Origin: Curvibacter sp.
GTDB taxonomy: Bacteria > Pseudomonadota > Gammaproteobacteria > Burkholderiales > Burkholderiaceae_C
Length of the DNA: 46,447 nucleotides
Reading direction: 5' to 3'
Assembly (NCBI GenBank): GCA_019233055.1
Contig: JAFAMV010000006.1
Location: 1 to 46,447, forward strand
Shown: in pieces, positions 19,053-27,892 of the stretch
How positions within the stretch are numbered: the first letter of the stretch is position 1
Layout of the letters: the number at the start of each line of letters is the position of its first letter
The notes under the pieces: model-generated
The model's database searches: none
What the model saw: only the letters and a program-made list of their open reading frames with translations
What the model was told of the DNA's origin: nothing
Program-made: the position numbers and the translations under genes

Positions 19053-19490
19053 TCAGTCGGGCTGCGCCTCCTTCGGGATCGGCCGCGGCCGGCCCTGGTC
19101 GTCGATGGCCACATAGGTGAGTTTGGCCTCGGTCACCTTGATGTATTGGCCCTGGGTGCGGATGCGTTCCGCAAACACCTCGACCAGCACGGTCATCGAT
19201 GTGTTGCCGATGCGGACCATGGAGGCATAGAAGGACAGGATGTCGCCCACGCAGACCGGCTGCTTGAAGATGAATTCGTTGACCGCCACCGTGGCCATGC
19301 GGCCCTGGGCGATGCGGGCCGGCAGCACCGAGCCGGCCAGGTCGACCTGGGCCATGACCCAGCCGCCGAAGATGTCGCCGTTGGCATTGCAGTCGGCGGG
19401 CATGGGAATGACCTTGAGGACCAGTTCCTTGTCGAGCGGCAGGTCTTCCTTTTGGGCGTGGCGGTCACGGGTGTGGGCTGGCATGGGCAC
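19053..19490 (-). CDS. Acyl-CoA thioesterase, YciA-like hotdog fold
   Basis: A 145-residue hotdog-fold thioesterase. The signature CNANGDIFGGWVMAQVDLAG (residues 34-53) carries the N-x-x-G-D-x-F-G-G-W motif of the BACH/YciA group, with the catalytic Asp in QVDLAG. It would hydrolyse acyl-CoA to free acid and CoA. An in-frame ATG two codons in could also be the start. It is divergent from the Atm1-type exporter, with only 36 bp between their starts. The substrate chain length cannot be told. Confidence 0.9.
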   Translation of the reverse strand: MPMPAHTRDRHAQKEDLPLDKELVLKVIPMPADCNANGDIFGGWVMAQVDLAGSVLPARIAQGRMATVAVNEFIFKQPVCVGDILSFYASMVRIGNTSMTVLVEVFAERIRTQGQYIKVTEAKLTYVAIDDQGRPRPIPKEAQPD

Positions 19491-19526
19491 AATCTCTCAA
19501 AAAACTACAGCTGCGGATTTTCCTCC

Positions 19527-21368
19527 ATGCGCCGTCACGCGGACCCCACTCCCCCCATTCCGGCAGCCCAGGCTGCCGCTCCGACCCCCGCCTCCGGCGG
19601 CGACTGGCACACCCTGGCGCGTCTGCTGCCCTATCTGTGGCGCTACAAGGGGCGCGTGGCGGCGGCACTGCTGTTCATGGTGGGTGCCAAGCTGGCCAAT
19701 GTGGGCGTGCCGGTGCTGCTGAAGAAGCTGGTGGATGCGATGTCGTTCAAGCCGGGGGATCCGCAGGCCGTGCTGGTGGTGCCGGTGGCCTTGCTGCTGG
19801 CCTACGGGGGGCTGCGCCTGTCGACCTCCCTGTTCACCGAGCTGCGCGAACTGGTCTTTGCCAAGGTCACCCAGGGCACGGCGCGCAGCATCGCCTTGCA
19901 GACCTTCGAGCACCTGCATGCCCTGAGCCTGCGCTTCCACCTGGAGCGCCAGACCGGGGGCATGACGCGCGACATCGAACGCGGCGTGCGCGGCATCGAG
20001 TCGCTGATCTCGTATTCGCTCTACAGCATCGTGCCGACGCTGATCGAGGTCGGCCTGGTGCTGTCGATCCTGGCGGTGAAGTTCGATGTCTGGTTCGCCT
20101 GGATCACCCTGGCGGCCCTGGCCGTCTACATCACCTTCACGGTCAAGATCACCCAGTGGCGCACCCAGTACCGGCGCCAGGCCAATGAGTTCGACTCGGC
20201 CGCCCACACCCGGGCGGTCGACTCGCTGCTCAACTACGAGACGGTCAAGTATTTCAACAACGAGGCCTTCGAGTCGCGCCGCTACGACGAGAGCCTGCAG
20301 CGTCTGCGGCGGGCGCAGCTGAAATCGCAGACCACGCTGTCCATGCTCAACACCGGGCAGCAACTGATCATCGCGGCCGGCCTGGTGGCCATGCTGTGGC
20401 GGGCCACCCAGGGCGTGGTCGACGGCCGCATGACCCTCGGCGACCTGGTGATGGTCAACGCCTTCATGATCCAGCTCTACATTCCCTTGAATTTCCTGGG
20501 GGTGATCTACCGCGAGATCAAGCAGAGCCTGACCGATCTCGACAAGATGTTCACCCTGATGGCGCGCGAGCGCGAGGTGGCCGATGCGCCCGGGGCCCAG
20601 CCCCTGCAGGCCGGGGAGGCCCCCGAGGTCCGCTTCGAGGACGTGTCCTTCAGCTACGAGCTGGCGCGCCCGGGCCACGCCGGGCGGCAGATCCTGCGGC
20701 AGGTGAGCTTTGTCATCCCTGCTGGCCGGACGGTGGCCGTGGTGGGGCCCTCCGGGTCGGGCAAGTCGACGCTGGCACGCCTGCTCTATCGCTTCTACGA
20801 CGTGCAGCAGGGCTGCATCTGCATCGCCGGTCAGGACCTCCGGGCGGTCACGCAGGCCAGCCTGCGCCAGTCCATCGGCATCGTGCCGCAGGACACGGTG
20901 CTGTTCAACGACACCATCGAATACAACATTGCCTACGGCCGCCCCGGCAGCCCCCATGAGGCGGTGGTGGCGGCCGCGCAGGCGGCGCGCATCCACGACT
21001 TCATCGCGGCGGCGCCGGCCGGCTACCAGACCTCGGTGGGCGAGCGCGGCCTCAAGCTCTCGGGAGGGGAGAAGCAGCGTGTGGCCATCGCCCGCACGCT
21101 GCTCAAGAACCCGCCGGTGCTGATCTTCGACGAGGCCACCTCGGCGCTCGACTCGGCCAATGAGCGCGCGATCCAGTCGGAGCTGCAATCGGCGGCGCGC
21201 AACAAGACCTCGCTGGTGATCGCGCATCGGCTGTCCACCGTGGTCGATGCGCACGAGATCCTGGTCATGGAGGCGGGTCAGATCATCGAGCGCGGCACCC
21301 ACGCCGAGCTGTTGGCGCGCGAGGGCCGCTATGCCCGGATGTGGGCCCTGCAGCAATCCGGCGAATGA
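19527..21368 (+). CDS. Atm1/HMT1-type ABC transporter, fused membrane and ATPase domains
   Basis: A 613-residue half transporter. The membrane domain has about six helices (from LLPYLWRYKGRVAAALLFMV onward). It includes the Atm1-type segment RAVDSLLNYETVKYFNNEAFE, conserved in exporters of glutathione- or sulfur-linked metal species. The ATPase domain has Walker [28 protein letters not shown] and IFDEATSALDS. It probably works as a homodimer in the inner membrane, linked to Fe-S or heavy-metal homeostasis. The open frame continues upstream through the thioesterase gene. The ATG at 19527 gives the normal family length with a Pro/Ala-rich N-terminus, but has no clear ribosome site, so the start is less certain than the gene. 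Confidence 0.9.
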   Translation: MRRHADPTPPIPAAQAAAPTPASGGDWHTLARLLPYLWRYKGRVAAALLFMVGAKLANVGVPVLLKKLVDAMSFKPGDPQAVLVVPVALLLAYGGLRLSTSLFTELRELVFAKVTQGTARSIALQTFEHLHALSLRFHLERQTGGMTRDIERGVRGIESLISYSLYSIVPTLIEVGLVLSILAVKFDVWFAWITLAALAVYITFTVKITQWRTQYRRQANEFDSAAHTRAVDSLLNYETVKYFNNEAFESRRYDESLQRLRRAQLKSQTTLSMLNTGQQLIIAAGLVAMLWRATQGVVDGRMTLGDLVMVNAFMIQLYIPLNFLGVIYREIKQSLTDLDKMFTLMAREREVADAPGAQPLQAGEAPEVRFEDVSFSYELARPGHAGRQILRQVSFVIPAGRTVAVVGPSGSGKSTLARLLYRFYDVQQGCICIAGQDLRAVTQASLRQSIGIVPQDTVLFNDTIEYNIAYGRPGSPHEAVVAAAQAARIHDFIAAAPAGYQTSVGERGLKLSGGEKQRVAIARTLLKNPPVLIFDEATSALDSANERAIQSELQSAARNKTSLVIAHRLSTVVDAHEILVMEAGQIIERGTHAELLAREGRYARMWALQQSGE

Positions 21369-21403
21369 TTTATGCTGCCGGCCTCGTCGTAGCCCCCAGA
21401 CCC

Positions 21404-22336
21404 ATGAAACCGCTGCTGCTGGCCCTCAACTACCTGTCCGATCTGCACCAGGCCCAGATCGCCGAAGCCTTCGAATTGCTGTATGCCGCAAGCCCGGCCG
21501 AGCGTCAGCAGTGCATTGCGGCGCGCGGGGGCGAGATCGAGGCGGTGCTGACCATCGGGTCGGTGGGGCTGCGTGGCGAGGAGATGGATGCGATGCCCCG
21601 GCTGCAACTCGTCTGCGCCCTCGGCGCCGGCTACGAGAACATCGATGTGGCGCATGCGCGCACCCGCGGCATCGTGGTGGCCAATGGTGCCGGCACCAAC
21701 GACGACTGCGTGGCCGACCATGCGCTGGGCCTGCTGCTGGCCACGGTGCGCGGCATTCCCCGCCTCGATGCGCTGACCCGCGAGGGCGTCTGGCGCGAGG
21801 AACTGCCCCTGCCGCCCAATGTGTCGGGCCGGCGCCTGGGCCTGCTCGGGCTGGGCACGATCGGGCGCAAGATCGCCCGGCGGGCCGAAGGCTTCGACAT
21901 CGAAGTCGGCTACCACAACCGTCAGCCGCGCAGCGATGTGCCCTATCGTTACTTCGATCGGCTGCTGGCGCTGGCCGAATGGGCGGACTTCCTGGTGGTG
22001 GCCACGCCCGGCGGGCCGCAGACCCGGCACCTGGTCGATGGCGAGGTGCTGGCGGCGTTGGGACCGCGAGGCGTCCTGGTGAACATCGCGCGTGGCAGCG
22101 TCGTCGATACCGAGGCGCTGGCCCGGTGTCTGCGCGACGGCCGCCTGGCCGGTGCGGGGCTGGACGTCTACGAAAGCGAGCCGCAGCCCCCCCGGGTGTT
22201 GATGGGCCTGCCCGGGGTGGTCCTGACGCCCCATGTGGCAGGCTGGTCGCCCGAGGCGGTGCAGCGCTCGGTGGACCGTTTCCTGGCCAATGCGCGCGGG
22301 CATTTCTCGGGGCAGGGCGTGGTGTCGCCCCTGTAG
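21404..22336 (+). CDS. D-2-hydroxyacid dehydrogenase (glyoxylate/hydroxypyruvate reductase-like)
   Basis: A 310-residue NAD(P)-dependent oxidoreductase. The Rossmann motif is GLLGLGTIGRKIA. The catalytic Arg is in NIARGSVVD, the Glu in YESEPQPP, and the His in LTPHVAGW. The Arg after the second beta strand (GYHNRQPR) favours NADPH. It would reduce glyoxylate, hydroxypyruvate or a similar oxoacid. An alternative ATG at 21365 overlaps the exporter's stop (ATGA) and would add 13 residues. I prefer 21404 because the family's first strand starts there (KPLLLALN). It is followed by a LysR regulator after 65 nt. Confidence 0.9.
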   Translation: MKPLLLALNYLSDLHQAQIAEAFELLYAASPAERQQCIAARGGEIEAVLTIGSVGLRGEEMDAMPRLQLVCALGAGYENIDVAHARTRGIVVANGAGTNDDCVADHALGLLLATVRGIPRLDALTREGVWREELPLPPNVSGRRLGLLGLGTIGRKIARRAEGFDIEVGYHNRQPRSDVPYRYFDRLLALAEWADFLVVATPGGPQTRHLVDGEVLAALGPRGVLVNIARGSVVDTEALARCLRDGRLAGAGLDVYESEPQPPRVLMGLPGVVLTPHVAGWSPEAVQRSVDRFLANARGHFSGQGVVSPL

Positions 22337-22401
22337 ATTCTGCGGGGCAGGGCCGATCCGGGCTGGTTTCGCCCATGAAATCGTGCCCATAATCGCGTCC
22401 C

Positions 22402-23340
22402 ATGGAAACCAAATGGCTAGAAGATTTTGTCAGCCTGGCCGAGACACGCAGCTTCAGCCGATCGGCGCAGCTGCGGCATGTCACACAGCCGGCTTTCTCG
22501 CGTCGCATCCAGGCGCTGGAAGCCTGGGCGGGGACCGATCTGGTGGATCGCAGTTCGTACCCGACCCGCCTGACCCCCGGTGGAGAGACCCTCTACGCCC
22601 AGTCGCTGGAGATCCTGCAGGCGCTGCAGACCACCCGGGCCATGCTGCGCGGGCATACCAGTGCGGGCAAGGATGTGGTCGAGTTCGCGGTGCCGCACAC
22701 GCTGGCCTTCACCTTCTTCCCGACCTGGGTCTCCAGCCTGCGTGAGAAGTTCGGGCCCCTGAAGAGCCGCCTGATCGCGCTCAATGTGCATGACGCGGTG
22801 ATGCGCCTGGTCGAAGGCAGCTGCGATCTGCTGATCGCCTACTACCATCCCTCGCAGCCTTTCCAGATCGACCCGGACCGCTACGAGATGGTCAGTCTCG
22901 GCGAAGAGGTGCTCGCGCCCTATGTGAAACCCGACGCCGAAGGCCGGCCCAGCTACCTGCTGCCCGGGCGCCCGGGCCAGCCGCTGCCCTACCTGGGGTA
23001 CGCACCGGACGCCTATCTGGGGCGCATGGTCGATCTGATGCTCAAACAGTCGGGCACCGCGATCCACCTCGACCGCGTCTACGAGACCGACATGGCCGAA
23101 GGGCTGAAGGCCATGGCCTTGGAGGGCCATGGTGTCGCCTTCCTGCCATTGAGCGCGGTCAGAAAGGACTTGCGCGCCCGCCGCCTGGTCAGTGCCCTGG
23201 CCGCCGATGCGCCCAAGCTGGAGATCACGATGGAGGTGCGGGCCTACCGCGAGCGCCCATCGCACCATGCCGGCGCCCGAGAGGCCACCAAGGACCGGGC
23301 CGAGGCGCTCTGGCGCTACCTGAGCGCCAAAGGCGGCTGA
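22402..23340 (+). CDS. LysR-family regulator resembling HypT/YjiE
   Basis: A 312-residue LTTR. The N-terminal helix-turn-helix reads METKWLEDFVSLAETRSFSR and QPAFSRRIQALEAW, which matches the E. coli HypT (YjiE) subgroup from memory. The effector domain shows the same landmarks: NVHDAVMRLVEGSCD, DAYLGRMVDLML and DMAEGLKAMALEGHGVAFLP. HypT responds to hypochlorite by methionine oxidation, but relatives in Burkholderiales lie beside amino-acid transporter genes and may serve another signal. The gene sits directly upstream of a GltI-like binding protein, and palindromic GCATGAA/TTCATGC sites lie in the gap. A role in regulating amino-acid uptake is therefore the leading inference. Confidence 0.92.
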   Translation: METKWLEDFVSLAETRSFSRSAQLRHVTQPAFSRRIQALEAWAGTDLVDRSSYPTRLTPGGETLYAQSLEILQALQTTRAMLRGHTSAGKDVVEFAVPHTLAFTFFPTWVSSLREKFGPLKSRLIALNVHDAVMRLVEGSCDLLIAYYHPSQPFQIDPDRYEMVSLGEEVLAPYVKPDAEGRPSYLLPGRPGQPLPYLGYAPDAYLGRMVDLMLKQSGTAIHLDRVYETDMAEGLKAMALEGHGVAFLPLSAVRKDLRARRLVSALAADAPKLEITMEVRAYRERPSHHAGAREATKDRAEALWRYLSAKGG

Positions 23341-23357
23341 GGCGAGGAGGCAGTTCC

Positions 23358-23399
23358 ATGCAAATCCTGCATGAAGTCCAACTGATCGGGCATTCATGC
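23358..23399. promoter_or_regulatory. Candidate LysR operator: overlapping palindromes
   Basis: ATGCA-N5-TGCAT occupies 23358-23372 and overlaps a second inverted repeat, GCATGAA (23369-23375) with TTCATGC (23393-23399), 17 nt between the arms. A further TGCATGA copy lies at 23407-23413. The cluster sits in the AT-richer gap between the LysR gene and the binding-protein gene. A possible promoter with TTGGTT (23431-23436) and TACAGT (23455-23460) lies just after. The paired recognition and activation sites of LysR regulators often look like this. Confidence 0.5.
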
Positions 23400-23536
23400 T
23401 GTTTGTGCATGAGCTTGCTGCAAACTGGCATTGGTTTTTAGTCGACAGGCTCTCTACAGTTCGGGGCGCTCGCAGAGCCACGGTGTCGCCAGAGGCCGTC
23501 GCGCTGTCAGAGACCCAGAACAACAGGACGCACATC

Positions 23537-23659
23537 ATGGCGCATCGAATCGAGACAAGCTTCCCCTTCCGGCCGTTGCCGGGGGTGGTCGAGTGGCGTC
23601 CTGGTTCGCGAGCGCAGACCGCGCGCGCTTGGCACAAAGGCTGCTTGTCCTTTTGCTGA
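23537..23659 (+). CDS. Possible 40-residue leader peptide coupled to the binding protein
   Basis: A short frame with an AGGAC site 7 nt before its ATG. Its TGA is immediately followed by the ATG of the binding-protein gene at 23660. The predicted product begins MAHRIETSFPFRPLPG and ends with HKGCLSFC; it has no recognised domain. The downstream gene lacks its own ribosome site, so reading this frame could be what delivers ribosomes to it. It may equally be chance within a GC-rich 5' leader. Confidence 0.35.
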   Translation: MAHRIETSFPFRPLPGVVEWRPGSRAQTARAWHKGCLSFC

Positions 23660-24580
23660 ATGGTCATCATGCGCTGTCTTCTTTCCCGATCTGCACCAGT
23701 TTGGCGATGGTTCTGCCTGTTGGCGTTCCTGGGGGCCGGGGCGGGCGCGGCCGCTGAGCAGGGGGTGCTGGACCGCGTCAAGGCGGGCGGCCATCTGGTG
23801 ATCGCCCACCGGGAGTCCTCGATCCCGTTCTCCTATTTCGATGCCGAGCGGCACCCCGTCGGCTACGCGATGGACCTGTGTCTGCGCATTGCCGAGGCGG
23901 TGCGCAAGAAGATCGGCCTCAAAGATCTGCCCATCGACTACCTCGCGGTCGGGCCGGTGGACCGCATGACGGTCATCGAGCAGGGCAAGGCCGATCTGGA
24001 ATGCGGCTCCACGACCAACAATGCCGACCGTCGCCAGCATGTGGCCTTCACCGTGCCGCATTTCATCGTCGGCGCCCGCATGCTGGTGCGGGCCGACAAT
24101 CCGGCCAGCAGCCTGGATGACCTCAATGGCAAGACGGTGGTCTCGACGCACGGCACCACGCCCCTGAAGGTGATCGACCAGCTCAATCACCAGCATCTGC
24201 TCAATCTCAAGATCGTCGAGGCCCCCGACCACCAGCAGGCGCTCGACAAGGTGCTCAAGGGCGAGGCCGATGCGTTTGTGATGGACGATGTGCTGCTCTA
24301 TGGCCTGATCGCCAATCAACCCAGACCGGCCGACTGGAAGGTGGTGGGCAAGTTCCTCACCACCGAGCCCCTGGCCATCATGCTGCCCAAGGGGGACGCC
24401 GCGTTCAAGCAGGTGGTGGACGAGGAGATGAAGCGCCTGATCTACAGCCGCGAGATCTACGCGATCTACGAGCGCTGGTTCATGCGCCCGATCCCGCCGC
24501 ATGGCACCAGCCTGAACCTGCCGGTGAGCTACCTGCTCAAGGACTTCTGGAAGTACCCCACGGACCAGGTCCCTTTCTGA
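23660..24580 (+). CDS. Periplasmic amino-acid ABC substrate-binding protein, GltI-like paralog
   Basis: A 306-residue binding protein with a signal peptide (WRWFCLLAFLGAGAGAAA). It has LDRVKAGGHLVIAHRESSIP, VGYAMDLC, DLECGSTTNNADRR, GKTVVSTHGTTPL and WFMRPIPPHG. These markers are shared with the gltI product just downstream and with the protein at 231-1172, which it resembles more closely (for example the FMDD/VMDDxLLY segment and the W-K/F-L-K-x-P end). The start is either 23660 or 23669; neither has a good ribosome site. It probably supplies an additional ligand or affinity range to the gltJKL permease. Confidence 0.88.
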   Translation: MVIMRCLLSRSAPVWRWFCLLAFLGAGAGAAAEQGVLDRVKAGGHLVIAHRESSIPFSYFDAERHPVGYAMDLCLRIAEAVRKKIGLKDLPIDYLAVGPVDRMTVIEQGKADLECGSTTNNADRRQHVAFTVPHFIVGARMLVRADNPASSLDDLNGKTVVSTHGTTPLKVIDQLNHQHLLNLKIVEAPDHQQALDKVLKGEADAFVMDDVLLYGLIANQPRPADWKVVGKFLTTEPLAIMLPKGDAAFKQVVDEEMKRLIYSREIYAIYERWFMRPIPPHGTSLNLPVSYLLKDFWKYPTDQVPF

Positions 24581-24595
24581 GCGCAGGGCAGACGC

Positions 24596-24626
24596 CGGGT
24601 ATACCCGATGCGTGATTCCCTAGAAT
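24596..24626 (+). promoter_or_regulatory. Probable gltI promoter with a perfect 12-bp palindrome
   Basis: CGGGTATACCCG (24596-24607) is a perfect palindrome. A good -10 box, TAGAAT, lies at 24621-24626, and the palindrome falls where the -35 would be. This suggests an activator or repressor site controlling gltI. The gltI ribosome site AAGGAG follows at about 24660. Confidence 0.5.
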
Positions 24627-24670
24627 TTGATGTTCCTTTAATCTCAACCCCCTACCACCAAGGAGATTCC

Positions 24671-25570
24671 ATGAAAAAACAACTGTTGGCATTGGCCATC
24701 GCGGCCGTGGCCGCTGGCGGCGCATTCGCCCAGGCCAACGACACCCTGGCCAAGGTCAAGGCGTCCGGTTCCATCACCATGGGGGTGCGTGATTCTTCCG
24801 GAGCGCTGTCCTACACGCTGGGCGATGGCAAGTACGTCGGCTACCACGTCGAGCTGTGCCAGCGCGTGATCGCCAATGTCGAGAAGGCCGTCGGCAAGAA
24901 GCTCGAAATCAAATACGTGCCGGTCACGTCGCAGAACCGCATCCCGCTGGTGCAGAACGGCACGGTGGACATCGAGTGCGGCTCGACCACCAACAACCTG
25001 ACCCGCCAAAAGGACGTCTCCTTCCTGGACACCGCCTATGTCGAGGAAGTGCGCATCGCGGTGAAGGCCAATTCGGGCATCACCGGCATTGCCCAGCTCA
25101 ACGGCAAGAGCGTGGCCACCACCACCGGCACGACGTCGGTGCAGTTGCTGCGCAAGCATGAGCGCGCCACCGGTGTGGACTTCAAGGAAGTCTTCGGCAA
25201 GGACCACGCCGACAGCTTCCTGCTGCTCGAGTCCGGCCGCGCCGACGCCTTCGTGATGGACGGCCAGATCCTGGCCGGCAACATCGCCACCTCCAAGAGC
25301 CCCGCCGACTACAAGATCGTGGGCGAAGTGCTGAGCGTGGAGCCCATCGGCATCATGATCCGCAAGGATGACCCGGCCTTCAAGAAGCTGGGTGACGACA
25401 CCATCAAGGACCTGGCCAAGTCGGGTGAACTCGCCAAGCTCTATGACAAGTGGTTCGTCCAACCCATTCCGCCCAAGAATGCCCGCCTGAACATGCCGCC
25501 GAGCGACAACACCAAGGCGCTGTGGGCCAATCCGAACGACAAGCCGGCCGAAGACTTCGCGAAGAAATAA
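24671..25570 (+). CDS. gltI: Glutamate/aspartate ABC transporter substrate-binding protein
   Basis: A 299-residue periplasmic protein with a classic signal peptide (KKQLLALAIAAVAAGGAFAQA). It matches GltI closely: DTLAKVKASGSITMGVRDSSG, VGYHVELCQRV, VDIECGSTTNN, GKSVATTTGTTSVQLLRKHER and a C-terminal KWFVQPIPPKNARLNMP. A strong AAGGAG ribosome site fixes the ATG at 24671. It is followed by a terminator and then by gltJKL in the same direction, the standard gene order. It captures glutamate or aspartate; relatives also bind glutamine or asparagine. Confidence 0.95.
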   Translation: MKKQLLALAIAAVAAGGAFAQANDTLAKVKASGSITMGVRDSSGALSYTLGDGKYVGYHVELCQRVIANVEKAVGKKLEIKYVPVTSQNRIPLVQNGTVDIECGSTTNNLTRQKDVSFLDTAYVEEVRIAVKANSGITGIAQLNGKSVATTTGTTSVQLLRKHERATGVDFKEVFGKDHADSFLLLESGRADAFVMDGQILAGNIATSKSPADYKIVGEVLSVEPIGIMIRKDDPAFKKLGDDTIKDLAKSGELAKLYDKWFVQPIPPKNARLNMPPSDNTKALWANPNDKPAEDFAKK

Positions 25571-25588
25571 GCGCGGCATCGACGGTGC

Positions 25589-25614
25589 AAGCCCGCCTTC
25601 CGGCGGGCTTTTTT
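25589..25614 (+). terminator. Intrinsic terminator between gltI and gltJ
   Basis: The stem GCCCGCC/GGCGGGC (25591-25597 with 25602-25608), extended by two A-T pairs, has loop TTCC and is followed by a T run (25609-25614). It lies 20 nt after the gltI stop. A second GC-rich hairpin (CGGCGCCCC 25622-25630 with GGGGCGCCG 25637-25645) follows at once. Confidence 0.88.
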
Positions 25615-25725
25615 CGAGCCTCGGCGCCCCGTTTCGGGGGCGCCGGACCTGATTCCAATGAAGGCATTGCGGCCCCTCATGACGACAAGAATACTGATGA
25701 CACAACGCGATAAGGAGAAGCCTGT

Positions 25726-26457
25726 ATGGCCATGAACTGGCAATGGGAGGTCTTTCTGCAAGACCCCGGTGGCGCCTATCCCACCTACTGGCAATGGCTG
25801 CTGTCGGCCTGGGGCTGGACGGTCTCCGTTTCTTTGCTGGCCCTGGCTGTGGCCCTGATCGTGGGCTCGGTGGTCGGCACCCTGCGCACGCTGCCCGACA
25901 GCCCCGGCTGGGTGCGGGTCGGCAATGCCTGGGTCGAGCTGTTCCGCAACATCCCGTTGCTGGTGCAGATCTTCCTCTGGTACCACGTGATCCCGGCTTT
26001 CATCCCGGCACTCAAGAACGTGCCTGGCTTCGTGCTGGTGGTGCTGGCACTGGGCTTCTTCACCTCGGCGCGGATCGCCGAGCAGGTGCGCGCCGGCATC
26101 CAGGCGCTGCCGCGTGGGCAGCGCTATGCGGGCATGGCGCTGGGCTTCACCACGCCGCAGTACTACCGCTATGTGATCCTGCCGATGGCGTTCCGCATCA
26201 TCATTCCGCCGCTCACCAGCGAGACGATGAACATCTTCAAGAACTCCTCGGTGGCGTTCGCGGTGTCCGTTTCTGAGCTGACCATGTTCGCCATGCAGGC
26301 GCAGGAAGAGACCTCGCGCGGCATCGAGGTCTATCTGGCGGTGACCGGGCTGTACGTGGTGTCGGCCTTCGCCATCAACCGCATCATGGCCTTCATCGAG
26401 AAGCGCTCGCGCGTGCCGGGCTTCATCGTGCAGGGCGGAACCGGAGGGGGCCACTGA
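25726..26457 (+). CDS. gltJ: Glutamate/aspartate ABC transporter permease GltJ
   Basis: A 243-residue inner-membrane permease. The N-terminus MNWQWEVFLQDPGG followed by YPTYWQWLLSAWGWT matches GltJ. WVELFRNIPLLVQIFLWYHV leads into the core helices, and the EAA loop RYAGMALGFTTPQYYRYVILPMAFR contacts the ATPase. An AAGGAG ribosome site precedes the ATG. The stop overlaps the start of gltK (TGATGG), so translation is coupled. It forms a heterodimer with GltK. Confidence 0.96.
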   Translation: MAMNWQWEVFLQDPGGAYPTYWQWLLSAWGWTVSVSLLALAVALIVGSVVGTLRTLPDSPGWVRVGNAWVELFRNIPLLVQIFLWYHVIPAFIPALKNVPGFVLVVLALGFFTSARIAEQVRAGIQALPRGQRYAGMALGFTTPQYYRYVILPMAFRIIIPPLTSETMNIFKNSSVAFAVSVSELTMFAMQAQEETSRGIEVYLAVTGLYVVSAFAINRIMAFIEKRSRVPGFIVQGGTGGGH

Positions 26458-27122
26458 TGGATTTCGATCTTTCCTTCTACAGCTGGGACCTGATCAGCAA
26501 GTTCGTTGCCAAGGGCTTCTACTTCAGCATCATGCTGACCGTGGTGTCCACCCTGGGCGGCGTGTTCTTCGGCACCCTGCTGGCGCTGATGCGCCTGTCG
26601 GGCAAGAAGGCCCTGGACCTGCCGGCCACGGTGTATGTCAACGGCATGCGCAGCATCCCGCTGGTCATGGTGATCCTGTGGTTCTTCCTGCTGGTGCCCT
26701 TCGTCATCGGGCGTCCGATCGGCGCCGAGGTCTCGGCCACCGTCACCTTCATCGCCTTCGAGGCGGCCTATTTCAGCGAGATCATGCGCGCCGGCATCCA
26801 GTCGATCCCGCGCGGCCAGGTGTTCGCCGGTCAGGCCCTGGGCATGAGCTACGGCCAGAACATGCGCCTGGTGATCCTGCCGCAGGCCTTCCGCAACATG
26901 CTGCCGGTGCTGCTGACCCAGACCATCATCCTGTTCCAGGACACCTCCCTGGTCTATGCCATCGGCGCCTACGACATGCTCAAGGGCTTCGAGACCGCCG
27001 GCAAGAATTACGGTCGCCCCATCGAATCGTATGTCGCTGCTGCCGTGATCTATTTCGTGATCTGCTTTGCGCTGTCCACGCTGGTCAAGCGCCTGCACAA
27101 GAAGATTGCCATCATCCGCTGA
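26457..27122 (+). CDS. gltK: Glutamate/aspartate ABC transporter permease GltK
   Basis: A 221-residue permease beginning DFDLSFYSWDLISKFVAKGF, typical of GltK. It has VNGMRSIPLVMVILWFFLLVP and an EAA loop FAGQALGMSYGQNMRLVILPQAFR. Its ATG overlaps the last base of the gltJ stop region. It is followed 26 nt later by gltL. Together with GltJ it makes the membrane channel of the importer. Confidence 0.96.
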   Translation: MDFDLSFYSWDLISKFVAKGFYFSIMLTVVSTLGGVFFGTLLALMRLSGKKALDLPATVYVNGMRSIPLVMVILWFFLLVPFVIGRPIGAEVSATVTFIAFEAAYFSEIMRAGIQSIPRGQVFAGQALGMSYGQNMRLVILPQAFRNMLPVLLTQTIILFQDTSLVYAIGAYDMLKGFETAGKNYGRPIESYVAAAVIYFVICFALSTLVKRLHKKIAIIR

Positions 27123-27148
27123 GGCGGCATTGCGAGTGAGAAATTTCC

Positions 27149-27886
<738 letters not shown>

Positions 27887-27892
27887 GCGAAG

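Noticed and set aside
19497..21356. A 619-codon minus-strand frame opposite the ABC exporter
   Set aside because: Composition and lack of any motif mark it as antisense to an unmistakable transporter gene.
23396..23536. Upstream extension of the 40-codon leader frame to 87 codons
   Set aside because: The extra part covers the palindromic operator region and likely promoter and has no ribosome site.
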